From JAHFPN01 sp963765745 (GTDB lineage: Bacteria; Pseudomonadota; Alphaproteobacteria; Rhizobiales; Xanthobacteraceae), in NCBI GenBank assembly GCA_963765745.1, contig CAVXXM010000003.1, forward strand, positions 1,047,533 to 1,111,532: a stretch of DNA of 64,000 nucleotides. The letters run 5' to 3'. The notes beneath the pieces were generated by a model, which saw only the letters and a program-made list of their open reading frames with translations, was not told where the DNA came from and did not search any database. Below are positions 18,795-27,205 of the stretch, one piece after another; the first letter of the stretch is position 1, and each line of letters starts with the position of its first letter. Made by a program: the position numbers and the translations under genes.

Positions 18795-18876
18795 CGCGTT
18801 TCGCCGTGGCGGTTTCGCTGCAGTCCCAGGAACGGCCGGGGTCCTAGCATGCCCCTTGGGGGCGGGCCAGCGAGTC

Positions 18877-18941
18877 GGAACTCGGGCTTGCCCGAGTTCC
18901 ACACTATTTATTTCCGCAAGTCGGGTAAACCCGACTTGCGG
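18877..18941. repeat. two tandem perfect hairpins (REP-like)
   Basis: First hairpin: stem GGAACTCGGG / CCCGAGTTCC (18877-18900) with loop CTTG. Second: stem CCGCAAGTCGGG / CCCGACTTGCGG (18914-18941) with loop TAAA. They are separated by 13 AT-rich bases. Both share a (A)AxTCGGG...CCCGAxTT design and lie between divergent rpiA and gph. The lack of a T-run argues against simple terminators; a REP-like dispersed palindrome pair is more likely. Confidence 0.7.
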
Positions 18942-19003
18942 GCGCGTGGACATTCGAGCGCGACGCAGGTAGGCGACTTGCGCCGCACAATATCCAGGAC
19001 GAC

Positions 19004-19685
19004 CATGCCGCCCCGCCCGACCATCGCCTTCGATCTCGACGGCACCCTCGTCGATAGCGCCCCCGATCTCGTGGCCACGCTCAACGTGGTGCTGGCCGAA
19101 GCCGGGTTCGGCCCGGTCGGGCTCGATCACGCGCGCCACCTGGTGGGCGGCGGCGCGCGCATGATGATCGAGCGCGGGCTCGCGCGGCATGGCGCGAAAT
19201 TCTCGCCGGCGGAGACCGACCGGATGCTCGCGCGCTTCCTCGCCTATTACGAACATCACATCGCCGATCACTCGCGGCCGTTTCCCGGCGCCAAGATCGT
19301 GCTCGAGGAACTCGTGCGCTCGGGCGCAATTCTTCTGGTTTGCACCAACAAGCTCGAGCGCTATTCGGTGAAACTGCTCGATGCGATGGGGCTCGCCACT
19401 TATTTCACCGTGGTGGCCGGCGCCGATACGTTCCACGTGCGCAAGCCGAACCCGGGGCATCTGCTGTTGGCGATAGAGCGGGCGGGCGGCGACCCGAAGG
19501 CGGCGGTGATGGTCGGAGATTCCAGACCCGACGTCGCCACCGCGCGCGCGGCCGGCATCCCCGTGATCGTGGTGTCGTTCGGCTATTCCGACGTGCCGCC
19601 GGCCGAGCTCAACGGCGACCGGCTGGTTGACCGGCTCAACGAGGTGCCGGCGGCGGTGGCAAGCCTGCTGCAGCAGACTGCCTAG
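19004..19685 (+). CDS. gph: phosphoglycolate phosphatase (HAD superfamily)
   Basis: A 226-aa HAD hydrolase with the four classic motifs: FDLDGTLVDSAPDL (nucleophile Asp), VCTNK, the Lys in RKPNPGHLL and VGDSRPDVATARAAG. A helical cap lies at about residues 20-85 (HLVGGGARMMIERGL). This matches Gph, which clears 2-phosphoglycolate formed by oxygenase activity or DNA repair. The start at 19004 gives MPPRPTIAFDLDG. It is divergent from rpiA and overlaps the end of the GT2 gene by four bases. Specificity among HAD phosphatases is not certain from sequence alone. Confidence 0.85.
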
Positions 19686-20837
19686 GCCAGCGCTTCCTGC
19701 AAGAGCAGCTTGGCTGCCCTGGCTGGATGGAGCCAGATCAATAATCCGAGGAGGCGAGCGCGGCCGAGCCACGGCGGGCGGTCATCGCGCCGAAGCAAAT
19801 GCAATAGCGCGCGCTGGGCGAGCCGCCGTTCGCGGTGATCCAGGCGCGCGGCCAGGCCATCGAACACCGCGGGATCGATTGCCGCAGGATCGAGGCTCTT
19901 TGCGAGAACTGGATCGGCGTACTGGAGCAGCCGAAAGTCACGGGCGTCCTCGGCAAAAAAGGAACCGGCCGGCATTGCGCGCCAATCGGGTGGGACGCTG
20001 AGTCCATCGATCGGATCGGGTCTCCCCGCTTGCCGCTCGGCCGCCGCCCGCCGCGCGATCCGCGCGGAAAAAGCCATTCGCACCTCCTTCCGGCCGGTTT
20101 CCGACTGCAGATGGACGCGATAGCGCACGAGCGTCTCGGGCAGGTTGGCGATGCGCGTTCGTTCGGCCATGCGAAGCCACAGGTCGTAGTCCTCCGCCAC
20201 CTCGATCGCAGCACGATAGCCTCCGAGCGTGCGCGCAATATCGGTACGGAACATGATCGTCGAATGTGATGAAGGGATCGTTGCGTGCGAGAACAGCAAT
20301 AAGGGCCTCGTGGCTCACCGGCGGCTTACGACTACCTAGCGTGCGCCCGCTTTCGTCGATCGTCTCGGCGAAACTGCCGAGGAGACCGAGTGAGGGCTCG
20401 CGTTGCATGGTCTCGACTTGGCGGGCGAGGCGCTCGGGCAGCGCGATATCGTCGGCATCGAGGCGCGCGATGAGCGGCGCGCGCGCCGCGGCGATCCCGA
20501 GATTGAATGCTGCGGCGACTCCCATGGGCTCCTTGCTTATGACCACGATCCGCGGATCGCGGCGCGCGGCTTCGGCAAGAATTGCGGGCGTCGAATTGCT
20601 CGAACCGTCGTCGATAGCGATAAGCTCGAAATCCGCGAATGATTGCGCCAGAACGCTATCGATCGCCATTTGAAGGAAGCGCTCGCCGTCGCGGACGGGC
20701 ATGACGATGCTGACGGCCGGCGTAGCCAAAGACACGGGGTCAGGCACAGGCACGAGACCTCGGATTGCGTAAGACCGCAATACTTGCGGATGGGCTAGAG
20801 TGTGCTGATTATCTGACCAAAGAGCGCTCAGGTCCAA
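19682..20837 (-). CDS. glycosyltransferase family 2 (frameshifted)
   Basis: A GT-A fold glycosyltransferase. The N-terminal domain has VSIVMPVRDGERFLQMAIDS, IDDGSSNSTPAIL and the DxD motif in ARLDADDIALPERL. Near 20267 the frame shifts by one base: ARNDPFI runs out of frame, and the family sequence resumes as HSTIMFRTDIARTLGGYR, then EVAEDYDLWLRMAE with the catalytic acidic ED motif. The C-terminal 100 residues are helical and Leu/Ala-rich. The start is uncertain (TTG at 20837; a GTG near 20757 is possible). It is probably a surface-polysaccharide transferase; donor and acceptor are unknown. It begins the glycan island. Confidence 0.82.
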
Positions 20838-20884
20838 GTACTTAATGGATTGTCGAGCTGGCCCGTACGCGTTATGGCGAATGC

Positions 20885-21592
20885 ATGCGCCGCAAAGCCA
20901 TCAAGTTCATACTGGACCGTTTGCCGCCGCACCTCGCGGCGCGGCTCGATAACTGGAGGAGCCGTGACCACGCATACCCGGCGATGAACGGTCAGATCGC
21001 GCGGCTCGAGTTTACGCGTGAAATCATCTTGCGCTGCCGAATTGCACGTATCATTGAAACTGGAACCTATCGTGCGAACACGACTCGTTGGTTCGCACAA
21101 TTTGGGCTGCCAGTGGTGACTTCGGAAATCGTTCCACGGCTCGCCGAACTCGGTAAGTTACGGCTACGTACGTTTCCCAACGTGGAGGTCCGGGCCAGCG
21201 ACTCGGTCGCAGTACTGCGGAGTCTGGCCACCGAGCCGATCGACCGTAGCGCGCCGACACTGTTCTATCTCGACGCGCACTGGTTCAAAAGCCTGCCATT
21301 GCGCGAGGAAGTCGAGCTCGCGGTGGCACATTTTACCGAAGCGGTACTCATCATCGACGACTTCGCCGTGCCGGACGATCCTGGCTACGGATTCGACAAC
21401 TACGGGCCAGGCAAGGCACTGAATCTTGACTATCTGTCGCGCGTGAATACGCCGCCGCTCATGATCTATTTTCCGGTCGCGACGTCGAGTCAGGAGACTG
21501 GAGCCAGACGTGGCTCGGCGATCCTTACCGCGAACACGGAAATGGCGGCCATCCTCGACGGGCTGCCGCTGTTGCGGCGATGGAAGGCCTGA
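20885..21592 (+). CDS. methyltransferase-like protein of the glycan island
   Basis: A 235-aa protein with a Rossmann-like layout: IARIIETGTYRANTTRWFA resembles the SAM-binding first strand and loop, VVTSEIVPRLAELG the second strand with its acidic residue, and PTLFYLDAHWFK a strand with the conserved Asp-x-His. Later, AVLIIDDFAVPDDPGYGFDN looks like the metal/Asp segment of class I methyltransferases of the Methyltransf_24 kind. The glycine-rich loop is weak, so the SAM-dependent role is inferred. It sits between GT2 and the GT10 gene and probably acts on, or prepares, a surface glycan. Local sequence is visibly less GC-rich than the housekeeping genes. Confidence 0.6.
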   Translation: MRRKAIKFILDRLPPHLAARLDNWRSRDHAYPAMNGQIARLEFTREIILRCRIARIIETGTYRANTTRWFAQFGLPVVTSEIVPRLAELGKLRLRTFPNVEVRASDSVAVLRSLATEPIDRSAPTLFYLDAHWFKSLPLREEVELAVAHFTEAVLIIDDFAVPDDPGYGFDNYGPGKALNLDYLSRVNTPPLMIYFPVATSSQETGARRGSAILTANTEMAAILDGLPLLRRWKA

Positions 21593-21621
21593 GATGGCGC
21601 AGAATTAATCGAGTAACGCAC

Positions 21622-22557
21622 ATGGCATCCCGCGTGAAAATCTGCGCGATCAATTTTTGGAGTGGCTTCTCGCTCGAAGCAGGACTTTTAAAGCTCCTCC
21701 TGGAATCGGCATTCGATACATTCGTAGTCACTAACCACGAGAGCGAGGCCGATATCGTTCTTACCAGCGTCTATATGAAAAGGCAGCGTTGGTATCGACC
21801 CTTTCGGAAGGCGTGGCCGACTTATCCTGAAAAGACAATCGCACTGATTTGGGAAAATCAACGGCCGGACTACCGGCGCTACAGGTTTTCGTTTTCGTCC
21901 GACTTCAATTCCTACGGTGGCAGAAACTGCCGCCTTCCGGTCTGGTATGCGCACATCCGATGGCCCGGGCTGATACCGGAAGGGCTGCGACGAGACCCCA
22001 AGGCCAGTCACGGCTTCGAACCGCCGGTCGACCTTGAGTCGCTCTTGCGCCCGCGCCCGGCACCGAGCGCCGCCGATCGAGAACTATTCTGCTGCCTCGT
22101 CGCCCGGAATCCCGAACCTCACCGGCTATTGTGCGCCGAGCGGCTGTCGGACATCGGTCGCGTCGATCGATTCGGCGCAATCGCGGGCAAGCCGGTACGA
22201 CGCTCGAAGAACGAAATTCTCGCGCCTTATCGCTTCAATCTGTGCTTCGAGAATTCGATCTTTCCAGGCTATTACACGGAGAAGCCGCTGCAGGCCTGGG
22301 TCGCCGGTTGCATACCGCTCTATTTTGCCGATAGCTGGTGCAGGCTCGATTTTAATCCGAGGGCGCTGATCAACAGAAACGACTTTAGCACGATCGACGA
22401 CTTCGTGAATCATGTGGCATCGGTCAACAAATCGCGCGAGGCAATAAACGATCTTTTCAAACAGCCGTTGCTCGAGAGAAGGCCCACGCTCGATCCCGCG
22501 ATCAGATTTCTTAGGCAGGCTGGCGCGACTATCATGGGGACTTCTCGGCACGCATGA
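21622..22557 (+). CDS. glycosyltransferase family 10 (alpha-1,3/4-fucosyltransferase-like)
   Basis: A 311-aa GT10 family enzyme. The hallmark donor-binding stretch is present at about residues 205-240: YRFNLCFENS, then PGYYTEKPLQAWVAGCIPLY, followed by FADSWCRLDFNPRAFINRNDF-like residues (here RALINRND) that close the GDP-fucose site. The N-terminal half varies, as usual for acceptor binding. GT10 enzymes transfer fucose from GDP-fucose to GlcNAc or glucose of a glycan. ATG 21622 is chosen because the family begins near KICAINFW. It overlaps no neighbour and follows the methyltransferase-like gene by 29 bases. With a GT11 enzyme 1 kb away, it suggests a fucosylated surface glycan. Confidence 0.85.
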   Translation: MASRVKICAINFWSGFSLEAGLLKLLLESAFDTFVVTNHESEADIVLTSVYMKRQRWYRPFRKAWPTYPEKTIALIWENQRPDYRRYRFSFSSDFNSYGGRNCRLPVWYAHIRWPGLIPEGLRRDPKASHGFEPPVDLESLLRPRPAPSAADRELFCCLVARNPEPHRLLCAERLSDIGRVDRFGAIAGKPVRRSKNEILAPYRFNLCFENSIFPGYYTEKPLQAWVAGCIPLYFADSWCRLDFNPRALINRNDFSTIDDFVNHVASVNKSREAINDLFKQPLLERRPTLDPAIRFLRQAGATIMGTSRHA

Positions 22558-22591
22558 TCCGTTTGCCAGGTCACAGAGTAATGACATCCAC

Positions 22592-23446
22592 CTACTTCCA
22601 ATAAATCAGGCAATTCCCTCTCGCCATATCATCGCTCAGGATCAACGGAATTGTACCGGCAATCCTTGCACCCGGAATCTTCGATGCAAACTCCTCAGCC
22701 GAATAGGGCAGATCGTTCTCGGGAAGCATTTCCTTCGAGTGCGGCCGCGATGCAACTTCGTTCCAAATCAGGTACCCGCTCTTGGCGCCCGCTATCGCCT
22801 TGTTGAAATATGCGTCCTGATGCGAGCGCCGGATTTCGCTGAGAGCATAATTGCTTATGACCAGATCGGGCTGCACAGCCGAGCTCTGGATTGGATTAAT
22901 CGAAACATCATGGATGTCCAAGTGAGCAAGATATTTTCTCGATAGCTCGCCCGGCTCCGGCAGATCGAATATCGTGTAGGATGCGACATTGAATCGGCAT
23001 TTCACGATTCTACACTGGCCGCCGAATCCGCCGCCTATTTCAAGAATTTTCTTTCCGCTGAGATCTCCGAACAGATGCTCCACATCGCTTAGGACTTTTA
23101 CGTAACGGAGAGTTGTTGGAGAGAACTCGCCGAAGCCATCGTAAGCGTATGTGAAGGGGGTTCCGACCGTATCGTTGCGCCGAAAGGCATCTAGCAAATT
23201 GCGATAGTGCGGGTGACGATCCACCGCAACTTTTACCGCCTCGGCGCCGAGTTCACGACGAAGGCCCTCGACGGCTCCAGTGTAAACACGAGCTCGCCGG
23301 AATGTATTGAAGACGATTGGATCATTCACCGCGCGGGCACAAAACCCCCGGTAGTCACTCATGTCGGTGAACGACGAACGTCTATTTTTTCCGGCCCATT
23401 TGCGGATTGCTCTGGACACTTTTCTATACGACACTTTTCTAAACAT
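22592..23446 (-). CDS. putative sugar O-methyltransferase
   Basis: A 284-aa class I SAM-dependent methyltransferase. The SAM loop is KILEIGGGFGGQCRIVKC (about residues 140-157), with an acidic second strand YTIFDLPEPGELSR and a fourth strand PDLVISNYALSEI. This matches the putative sugar O-methyltransferase family found in polysaccharide loci. The start at 23446 (MFRKVSYRK) is preferred; a longer frame to 23716 runs through the GT11 C-terminus. It lies 107 bases after the GT11 stop in the same direction and would methylate a sugar hydroxyl of the same glycan. Confidence 0.78.
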   Translation of the reverse strand: MFRKVSYRKVSRAIRKWAGKNRRSSFTDMSDYRGFCARAVNDPIVFNTFRRARVYTGAVEGLRRELGAEAVKVAVDRHPHYRNLLDAFRRNDTVGTPFTYAYDGFGEFSPTTLRYVKVLSDVEHLFGDLSGKKILEIGGGFGGQCRIVKCRFNVASYTIFDLPEPGELSRKYLAHLDIHDVSINPIQSSAVQPDLVISNYALSEIRRSHQDAYFNKAIAGAKSGYLIWNEVASRPHSKEMLPENDLPYSAEEFASKIPGARIAGTIPLILSDDMARGNCLIYWK

Positions 23447-23553
23447 GGCAGATTTCAAGACCTCCCAACACTGCAAGTCAAGCCAACATGCCACGCAGCA
23501 TCTTGCTCGACCCGCATCATGCCCAATGAGAAAGAATGCCGACGCGCGTCTCG

Positions 23554-24494
23554 TCAAGTCGTCGATAACTGAATCCATTCCTTGGGCAGCAGGTCCGGCC
23601 ACGGCGGCAGTCCCTCGACCCATGGGTGTGGCGCAATCACGACTTGCTCCGGATGGTTTGCAAGCCATGCGGCCCACCAGCTCAACGAAGAATTGGCAAT
23701 GATGTGATGGCGGCAAGCCGTCATCAATCGCAGCTCATCGACGACGGCCTCGGGCCCATTCGCGTCGACCAGGACCGCGCCTTCGATCGCGAGATTCTCG
23801 CGACACCAGAGCCAGTCGTCCGAAAATACATAGAGCTGCGGATTCCCCAGGCGCTCGCGGATGAACTGGACTGCTCGAAAATAATAGGAAATTGGACATA
23901 CGCGGTCGATAGCCCGATGGGTCGGGCATCAAATAGTCTCCGCGCCGCACATGCAAGCAAACTGAATTCGACTGCCGGATGCGATCCAGCCAGATGCGAT
24001 TGGCTCCCACCGGCTCGGACGAGAGCCGAATCTCCGCCCGGATGATCTCGGCTGCATCCTCAAAGTACCGGTAGGACTGCCAACTGCCACTCAGGCACAC
24101 CGATCCAGACAGAGTCTCGAAGCGTGGGTCATAGTCGTGGCCCCGCTCGAGAAGGACCTTGAAACGTCGACCATTGATCCGCGTATGCAGGGGCAGCCGG
24201 CTTTGAATCGCCTCGGCCATGCGCCGGCCGGCTCGACCGGGAAGCCGGAGCTTCCATCGCGGAATCTTGCGCGCGGCGTTCCAGACGAACTTCGGCGTCG
24301 ATCGCGTAGCGATCCAACGCGAACCGGCGAACGGTCTCTCTCCGCATTGGCGTGCAATCGAGAATCAACCGGGCATTCAGCCGGTTCGCCAGCGCACGCC
24401 CGGCCGCGTATTGAAACAACTGGTTTCCCAAGCCGCCAGTCAGACGCGTGGCGACATAGGCCCCCTCACTCGCCGTATTTGATTTTGCCTGCAT
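23554..24494 (-). CDS. glycosyltransferase family 11 (alpha-1,2-fucosyltransferase-like, frameshifted)
   Basis: All GT11 hallmarks are present but spread over three frames. The N-terminal motif is LTGGLGNQLFQYAAGRALA. The central HxRRGDY motif is VCLHVRRGDYL, and the C-terminal motif is HHIIANSSLSWWAAWL, ending KEWIQLSTT. Frame breaks lie near 24255 and 23895. Between the latter and the stop the sequence reads YYFRAVQFIRERLGNPQLYV, then FSDDW, as in intact GT11 proteins. Summed length of about 313 residues is normal. The start at 24494 (MQAKSN) is likely. The enzyme would add fucose in alpha-1,2 linkage from GDP-fucose. Confidence 0.82.
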
Positions 24495-24654
24495 GGAGAG
24501 TTCCGGCGTTCGCCAGCATTTCCGGCGAGCTATTATCACATGCTTCCGTCCCACGCCCCGGCAAGATGTTGCAAGCTCTCACGGTGTCCGCTCTCAGCAC
24601 CGCCCAGCCAAGCGCTTGACGCTTCGCGAGCCAGTCCGTACATCGCGCGATGGC

Positions 24655-24729
24655 GGGCGCTTAGCTCAGCGGGAGAGCGTTCCCTTCACACGGGAGAGGT
24701 CGCAGGTTCAATCCCTGCAGCGCCCACCA
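24655..24729 (+). tRNA. tRNA-Val (anticodon CAC)
   Basis: A complete cloverleaf: acceptor stem GGGCGCT / AGCGCCC, D arm AGCTCAGCGGGAGAGC, anticodon loop TTCACAC with CAC at 24687-24689, T arm with GGTTCAATCC and an encoded CCA end. It reads GTG codons. It stands at the edge of the lower-GC glycan island. Confidence 0.97.
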
Positions 24730-24891
24730 TTCCGATCCCGAATTCGCACATTTCACACGCTTGTTATCGGAAGCGTGCAGGCTTTGCCCGCGCCGCGCGC
24801 GAACGGGGTTGCGGCGCGCGCGATTTTGTGGCGTTTGGCGGGAAGACGGGCCGCAACGGCCCGTATTTCGATGTCCGCAACCGAGGCGACG

Positions 24892-25491
24892 ATGCGACTG
24901 AAATTCTCTTTGCTCCCTGCCCTGGCCCTGACAGCGCTGCTGGCCGGCGCCGCGGGCGCGCAGGAATCCCTGCAGATCGATCGCGACACCGGTATGCCGA
25001 TCGGTCCCGGCGGCTATCGCGGCGGGCTCTTCACCGGCGGCTCGCCGGTCGCGCGCACCACGGTCTCGTTCGACGGCAAGAAATTCCGGCCGGGCTCGGT
25101 GGTCATCAACACCGCGGAGCGGCGGCTCTATTATGTGATCGATGAGGGCCGCGCGGTCCGCTACGGCATCGGCGTCGGCCGTCTCGGTTTCACCTGGACC
25201 GGCATGAAGACCGTCTCGCAGAAGCGCGAGTGGCCGGACTGGACGCCGCCGCCGCAGATGCTGAAGCGCCGGCCCGACCTGCCGCGCTGGATGCCGGGCG
25301 GGCCGAACAATCCGCTCGGCGCGCGCGCGATCTATCTCGGCTCGACGCTCTATCGCATCCACGGCTCGAACGAGCCGGAGACGATCGGCCAGGCGGTTTC
25401 CTCGGGTTGCTTCCGCATGGTCAACGAGGACGTGACGGACCTCTATGGCCGGGTGAAAGTCGGCACCATGGTGCACGTGCTGTTGAAATAA
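24892..25491 (+). CDS. L,D-transpeptidase (YkuD family), exported
   Basis: A 199-aa periplasmic enzyme with a signal peptide (MRLKFSLLPALALTALLAGA, cleavage after GAQ) and a YkuD catalytic domain. The active-site motif is complete: HGSNEPETIG followed by SSGCFRM with the nucleophile Cys. Upstream strands GSVVINTAERRLYYVIDEGR and GIGVGRLGFTW are typical. Such enzymes form 3-3 peptidoglycan cross-links or attach proteins to peptidoglycan; WPDWTPPPQML is shared with rhizobial paralogues. The ATG at 24892 is selected because it opens the signal peptide; longer frames would run back across the tRNA gene. Confidence 0.9.
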   Translation: MRLKFSLLPALALTALLAGAAGAQESLQIDRDTGMPIGPGGYRGGLFTGGSPVARTTVSFDGKKFRPGSVVINTAERRLYYVIDEGRAVRYGIGVGRLGFTWTGMKTVSQKREWPDWTPPPQMLKRRPDLPRWMPGGPNNPLGARAIYLGSTLYRIHGSNEPETIGQAVSSGCFRMVNEDVTDLYGRVKVGTMVHVLLK

Positions 25492-25493
25492 TC

Positions 25494-25622
25494 TCGTCAT
25501 TCCGGGGCGCGGGCGAAGCCCGTGAACCCGGAATCCATAACCACCGCCTCGCTTTGAATACACAGACCGGGGTTATGGATTCCGGGCCTCGCGCCGCTGA
25601 CGCGGCGCTCACCCGGAATGAC
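25494..25622. repeat. inverted intergenic repeat with CGTCATTCCGG ends
   Basis: The element opens CGTCATTCCGGGGCGC and closes with CACCCGGAATGAC, the reverse complement of its start. Inside, CCCGGAATCCATAACC (25527-25542) pairs perfectly with GGTTATGGATTCCGGG (25571-25586), and CGCCGC-TGA-GCGGCG-like bases form a third small stem. This type of repeat is widespread between genes in Bradyrhizobiaceae. Here it separates the convergent L,D-transpeptidase and DUF971 genes and may also act as a terminator in RNA. Confidence 0.85.
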
Positions 25623-25625
25623 AAC

Positions 25626-26015
25626 CTATTTCTTTCGCACCGGATCGCGCGAGAGATTTTTTGCCGCGAGCTCGTCGCTATAGCGCGCGAAGCGGGCGTC
25701 GTGGTCGCGGCCGAGCTCGTGCAAATAGTCCCACGAGTAGAGGCCGGTCGAATGCATGTCGTCGAACACGAGGCGCACCGCGTAGTTCCCCACCGGCTCC
25801 ACCTGCAGGATCATCACCTCGCGCTTGCCCGGCACCGTCTTGCGCTCGTCCGGGTTATGGCCCTGCACCTCCGCGCTTGGGCTCTCGACGCGCAGATACT
25901 CGGCGGGCAGCGTGAAGGCGCTGCCGTCCTCGAACGTGACCGCGAGCGTGCGCCGGTCCTTGGCGAGCCGCAGTTCCGTGGGCCAGGGGCGCTTGTCCTT
26001 CGGGCTTTCAGACAT
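25626..26015 (-). CDS. DUF971 (gamma-butyrobetaine hydroxylase-like N-terminal) protein
   Basis: A 129-aa stand-alone DUF971 domain. Features are WPTELRLAKDRRTLAVTFED, the strand FTLPAEYLRVESPSAEVQGH and VGNYAVRLVFDDMHSTGLYSWDYLHEL, the family's most conserved stretch. Proteins of this type are related to the N-terminal domain of gamma-butyrobetaine hydroxylase, and some take part in iron-sulfur cluster handling near Mrp/ApbC. Here mrp is 7 kb away, so that link is only suggestive. It is divergent from moaA with 80 bases between starts. Confidence 0.88.
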   Translation of the reverse strand: MSESPKDKRPWPTELRLAKDRRTLAVTFEDGSAFTLPAEYLRVESPSAEVQGHNPDERKTVPGKREVMILQVEPVGNYAVRLVFDDMHSTGLYSWDYLHELGRDHDARFARYSDELAAKNLSRDPVRKK

Positions 26016-26095
26016 GATATCAAGTCTAGCCTGCGCGCCTTTACGTTGCCATCGGGCTCCGACAGACTTACATAGAACAAACAGAAGCGCGAAAA

Positions 26096-27121
26096 ATGAA
26101 CGCCATCCGCAGCCAGAGCAGCCGCGCCCCGCTGGTCGACCCGTTCCAGCGCGCGATCACCTATTTGCGCGTGTCGGTGACGGACCGCTGCGACTTCCGC
26201 TGCGTCTATTGCATGGCGGAGAACATGACGTTCCTGCCCAAGCAGGACTTGCTCACGCTCGAGGAACTGGACCGGCTCTGTTCGGCCTTCGTCGCGCGCG
26301 GAGTGAAGAAGCTCCGGCTCACCGGCGGCGAGCCCCTGGTGCGGCGGGATATCATGGTGCTGTTCCGCTCGCTGTCGCGGCATCTGCAATCGGGCGCGCT
26401 CGAGGAGCTCACGCTGACCACCAACGGCTCGCAACTTGGCCGCTTCGCCCGCGAGCTCGCCGACTGCGGCGTCAAGCGCATCAATGTCTCGCTCGACACG
26501 CTCGATCCGGCGAAGTTCCGCGAAGTCACCCGCTGGGGCGACGTAGCCAAGGTGCTCGCCGGCATCGACGCGGCGCAGGCCGCGGGACTGCACGTCAAGA
26601 TCAACGCGGTGGCGCTCAAGGGCGTCAACGAAGACGAAATACCCGCGCTCATGGAATGGGCGCATGGCCGCGGCATGGACCTGTCGCTGATCGAGGTGAT
26701 GCCGCTCGGCGACATCGAGCCCGAGCGCATCGACCAGTATCTGCCGCTCTCGCTGGTGCACGCACGGCTTGCACAGCGCTACACGCTCGCGGACAGCGAC
26801 TACAGGACCGGCGGACCCGCGCGCTACGTGAGCGTGCGCGAGACCGGCGGCAGGCTCGGCTTCATCACGCCGCTCACCCACAATTTCTGCGAAGGCTGCA
26901 ACCGCGTGCGCGTGACCTGCACCGGCACGCTCTATATGTGCCTCGGTCAGGACGACGCCGCCGACCTGCGCACGCCGCTACGCGCCTCGGAGGCCGACGA
27001 TCCGCTGCACGCCGCGATCGGGGAAGCGATCGCACGCAAGCCCAAAGGCCACGACTTCATCATCGACCGGCGCACCAACCGCCCGGCGGTCGCGCGGCAC
27101 ATGAGCGTGACCGGCGGCTGA
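26096..27121 (+). CDS. moaA: GTP 3',8-cyclase MoaA
   Basis: A 341-aa radical SAM enzyme that converts GTP to 3',8-cyclo-GTP in molybdenum cofactor synthesis. The N-terminal cluster motif is DRCDFRCVYC (C32, C36, C39), and LRLTGGEPLVRRD binds SAM. The C-terminal second cluster has FCEGCNRVRVTCTG and a further Cys in YMCLGQ. The protein ends MSVTGG; the final double glycine, which activates the reaction, is intact. MoaC and other mo genes are not adjacent. Length and motifs are fully normal. Confidence 0.95.
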   Translation: MNAIRSQSSRAPLVDPFQRAITYLRVSVTDRCDFRCVYCMAENMTFLPKQDLLTLEELDRLCSAFVARGVKKLRLTGGEPLVRRDIMVLFRSLSRHLQSGALEELTLTTNGSQLGRFARELADCGVKRINVSLDTLDPAKFREVTRWGDVAKVLAGIDAAQAAGLHVKINAVALKGVNEDEIPALMEWAHGRGMDLSLIEVMPLGDIEPERIDQYLPLSLVHARLAQRYTLADSDYRTGGPARYVSVRETGGRLGFITPLTHNFCEGCNRVRVTCTGTLYMCLGQDDAADLRTPLRASEADDPLHAAIGEAIARKPKGHDFIIDRRTNRPAVARHMSVTGG

Positions 27122-27205
27122 GACGCGTAGTTTGATTTCCGTTTGAGCGTATTCCGGGCGCCGCGAGGCGCCCGTTTCGCGGTCAGTACCGAGGGTCATC
27201 AGTTC

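Noticed and set aside
17565..19772. Continuous 735-codon minus-strand frame covering gph, rpiA and DUF2059
   Set aside because: It joins parts of rpiA and the DUF2059 gene with antisense of gph. Only the last 169 codons match a real protein; the rest arises because GC-rich codons rarely make stops.
22592..23716. Long form of the sugar O-methyltransferase starting at 23716
   Set aside because: Its first 90 codons overlap the conserved GT11 C-terminus in another frame; the methyltransferase-like sequence begins at MFRKVSYRK.
24493..25491. Extended start for the L,D-transpeptidase
   Set aside because: The longer frame reads through the tRNA-Val gene. The signal peptide and spacing place the start at 24892.
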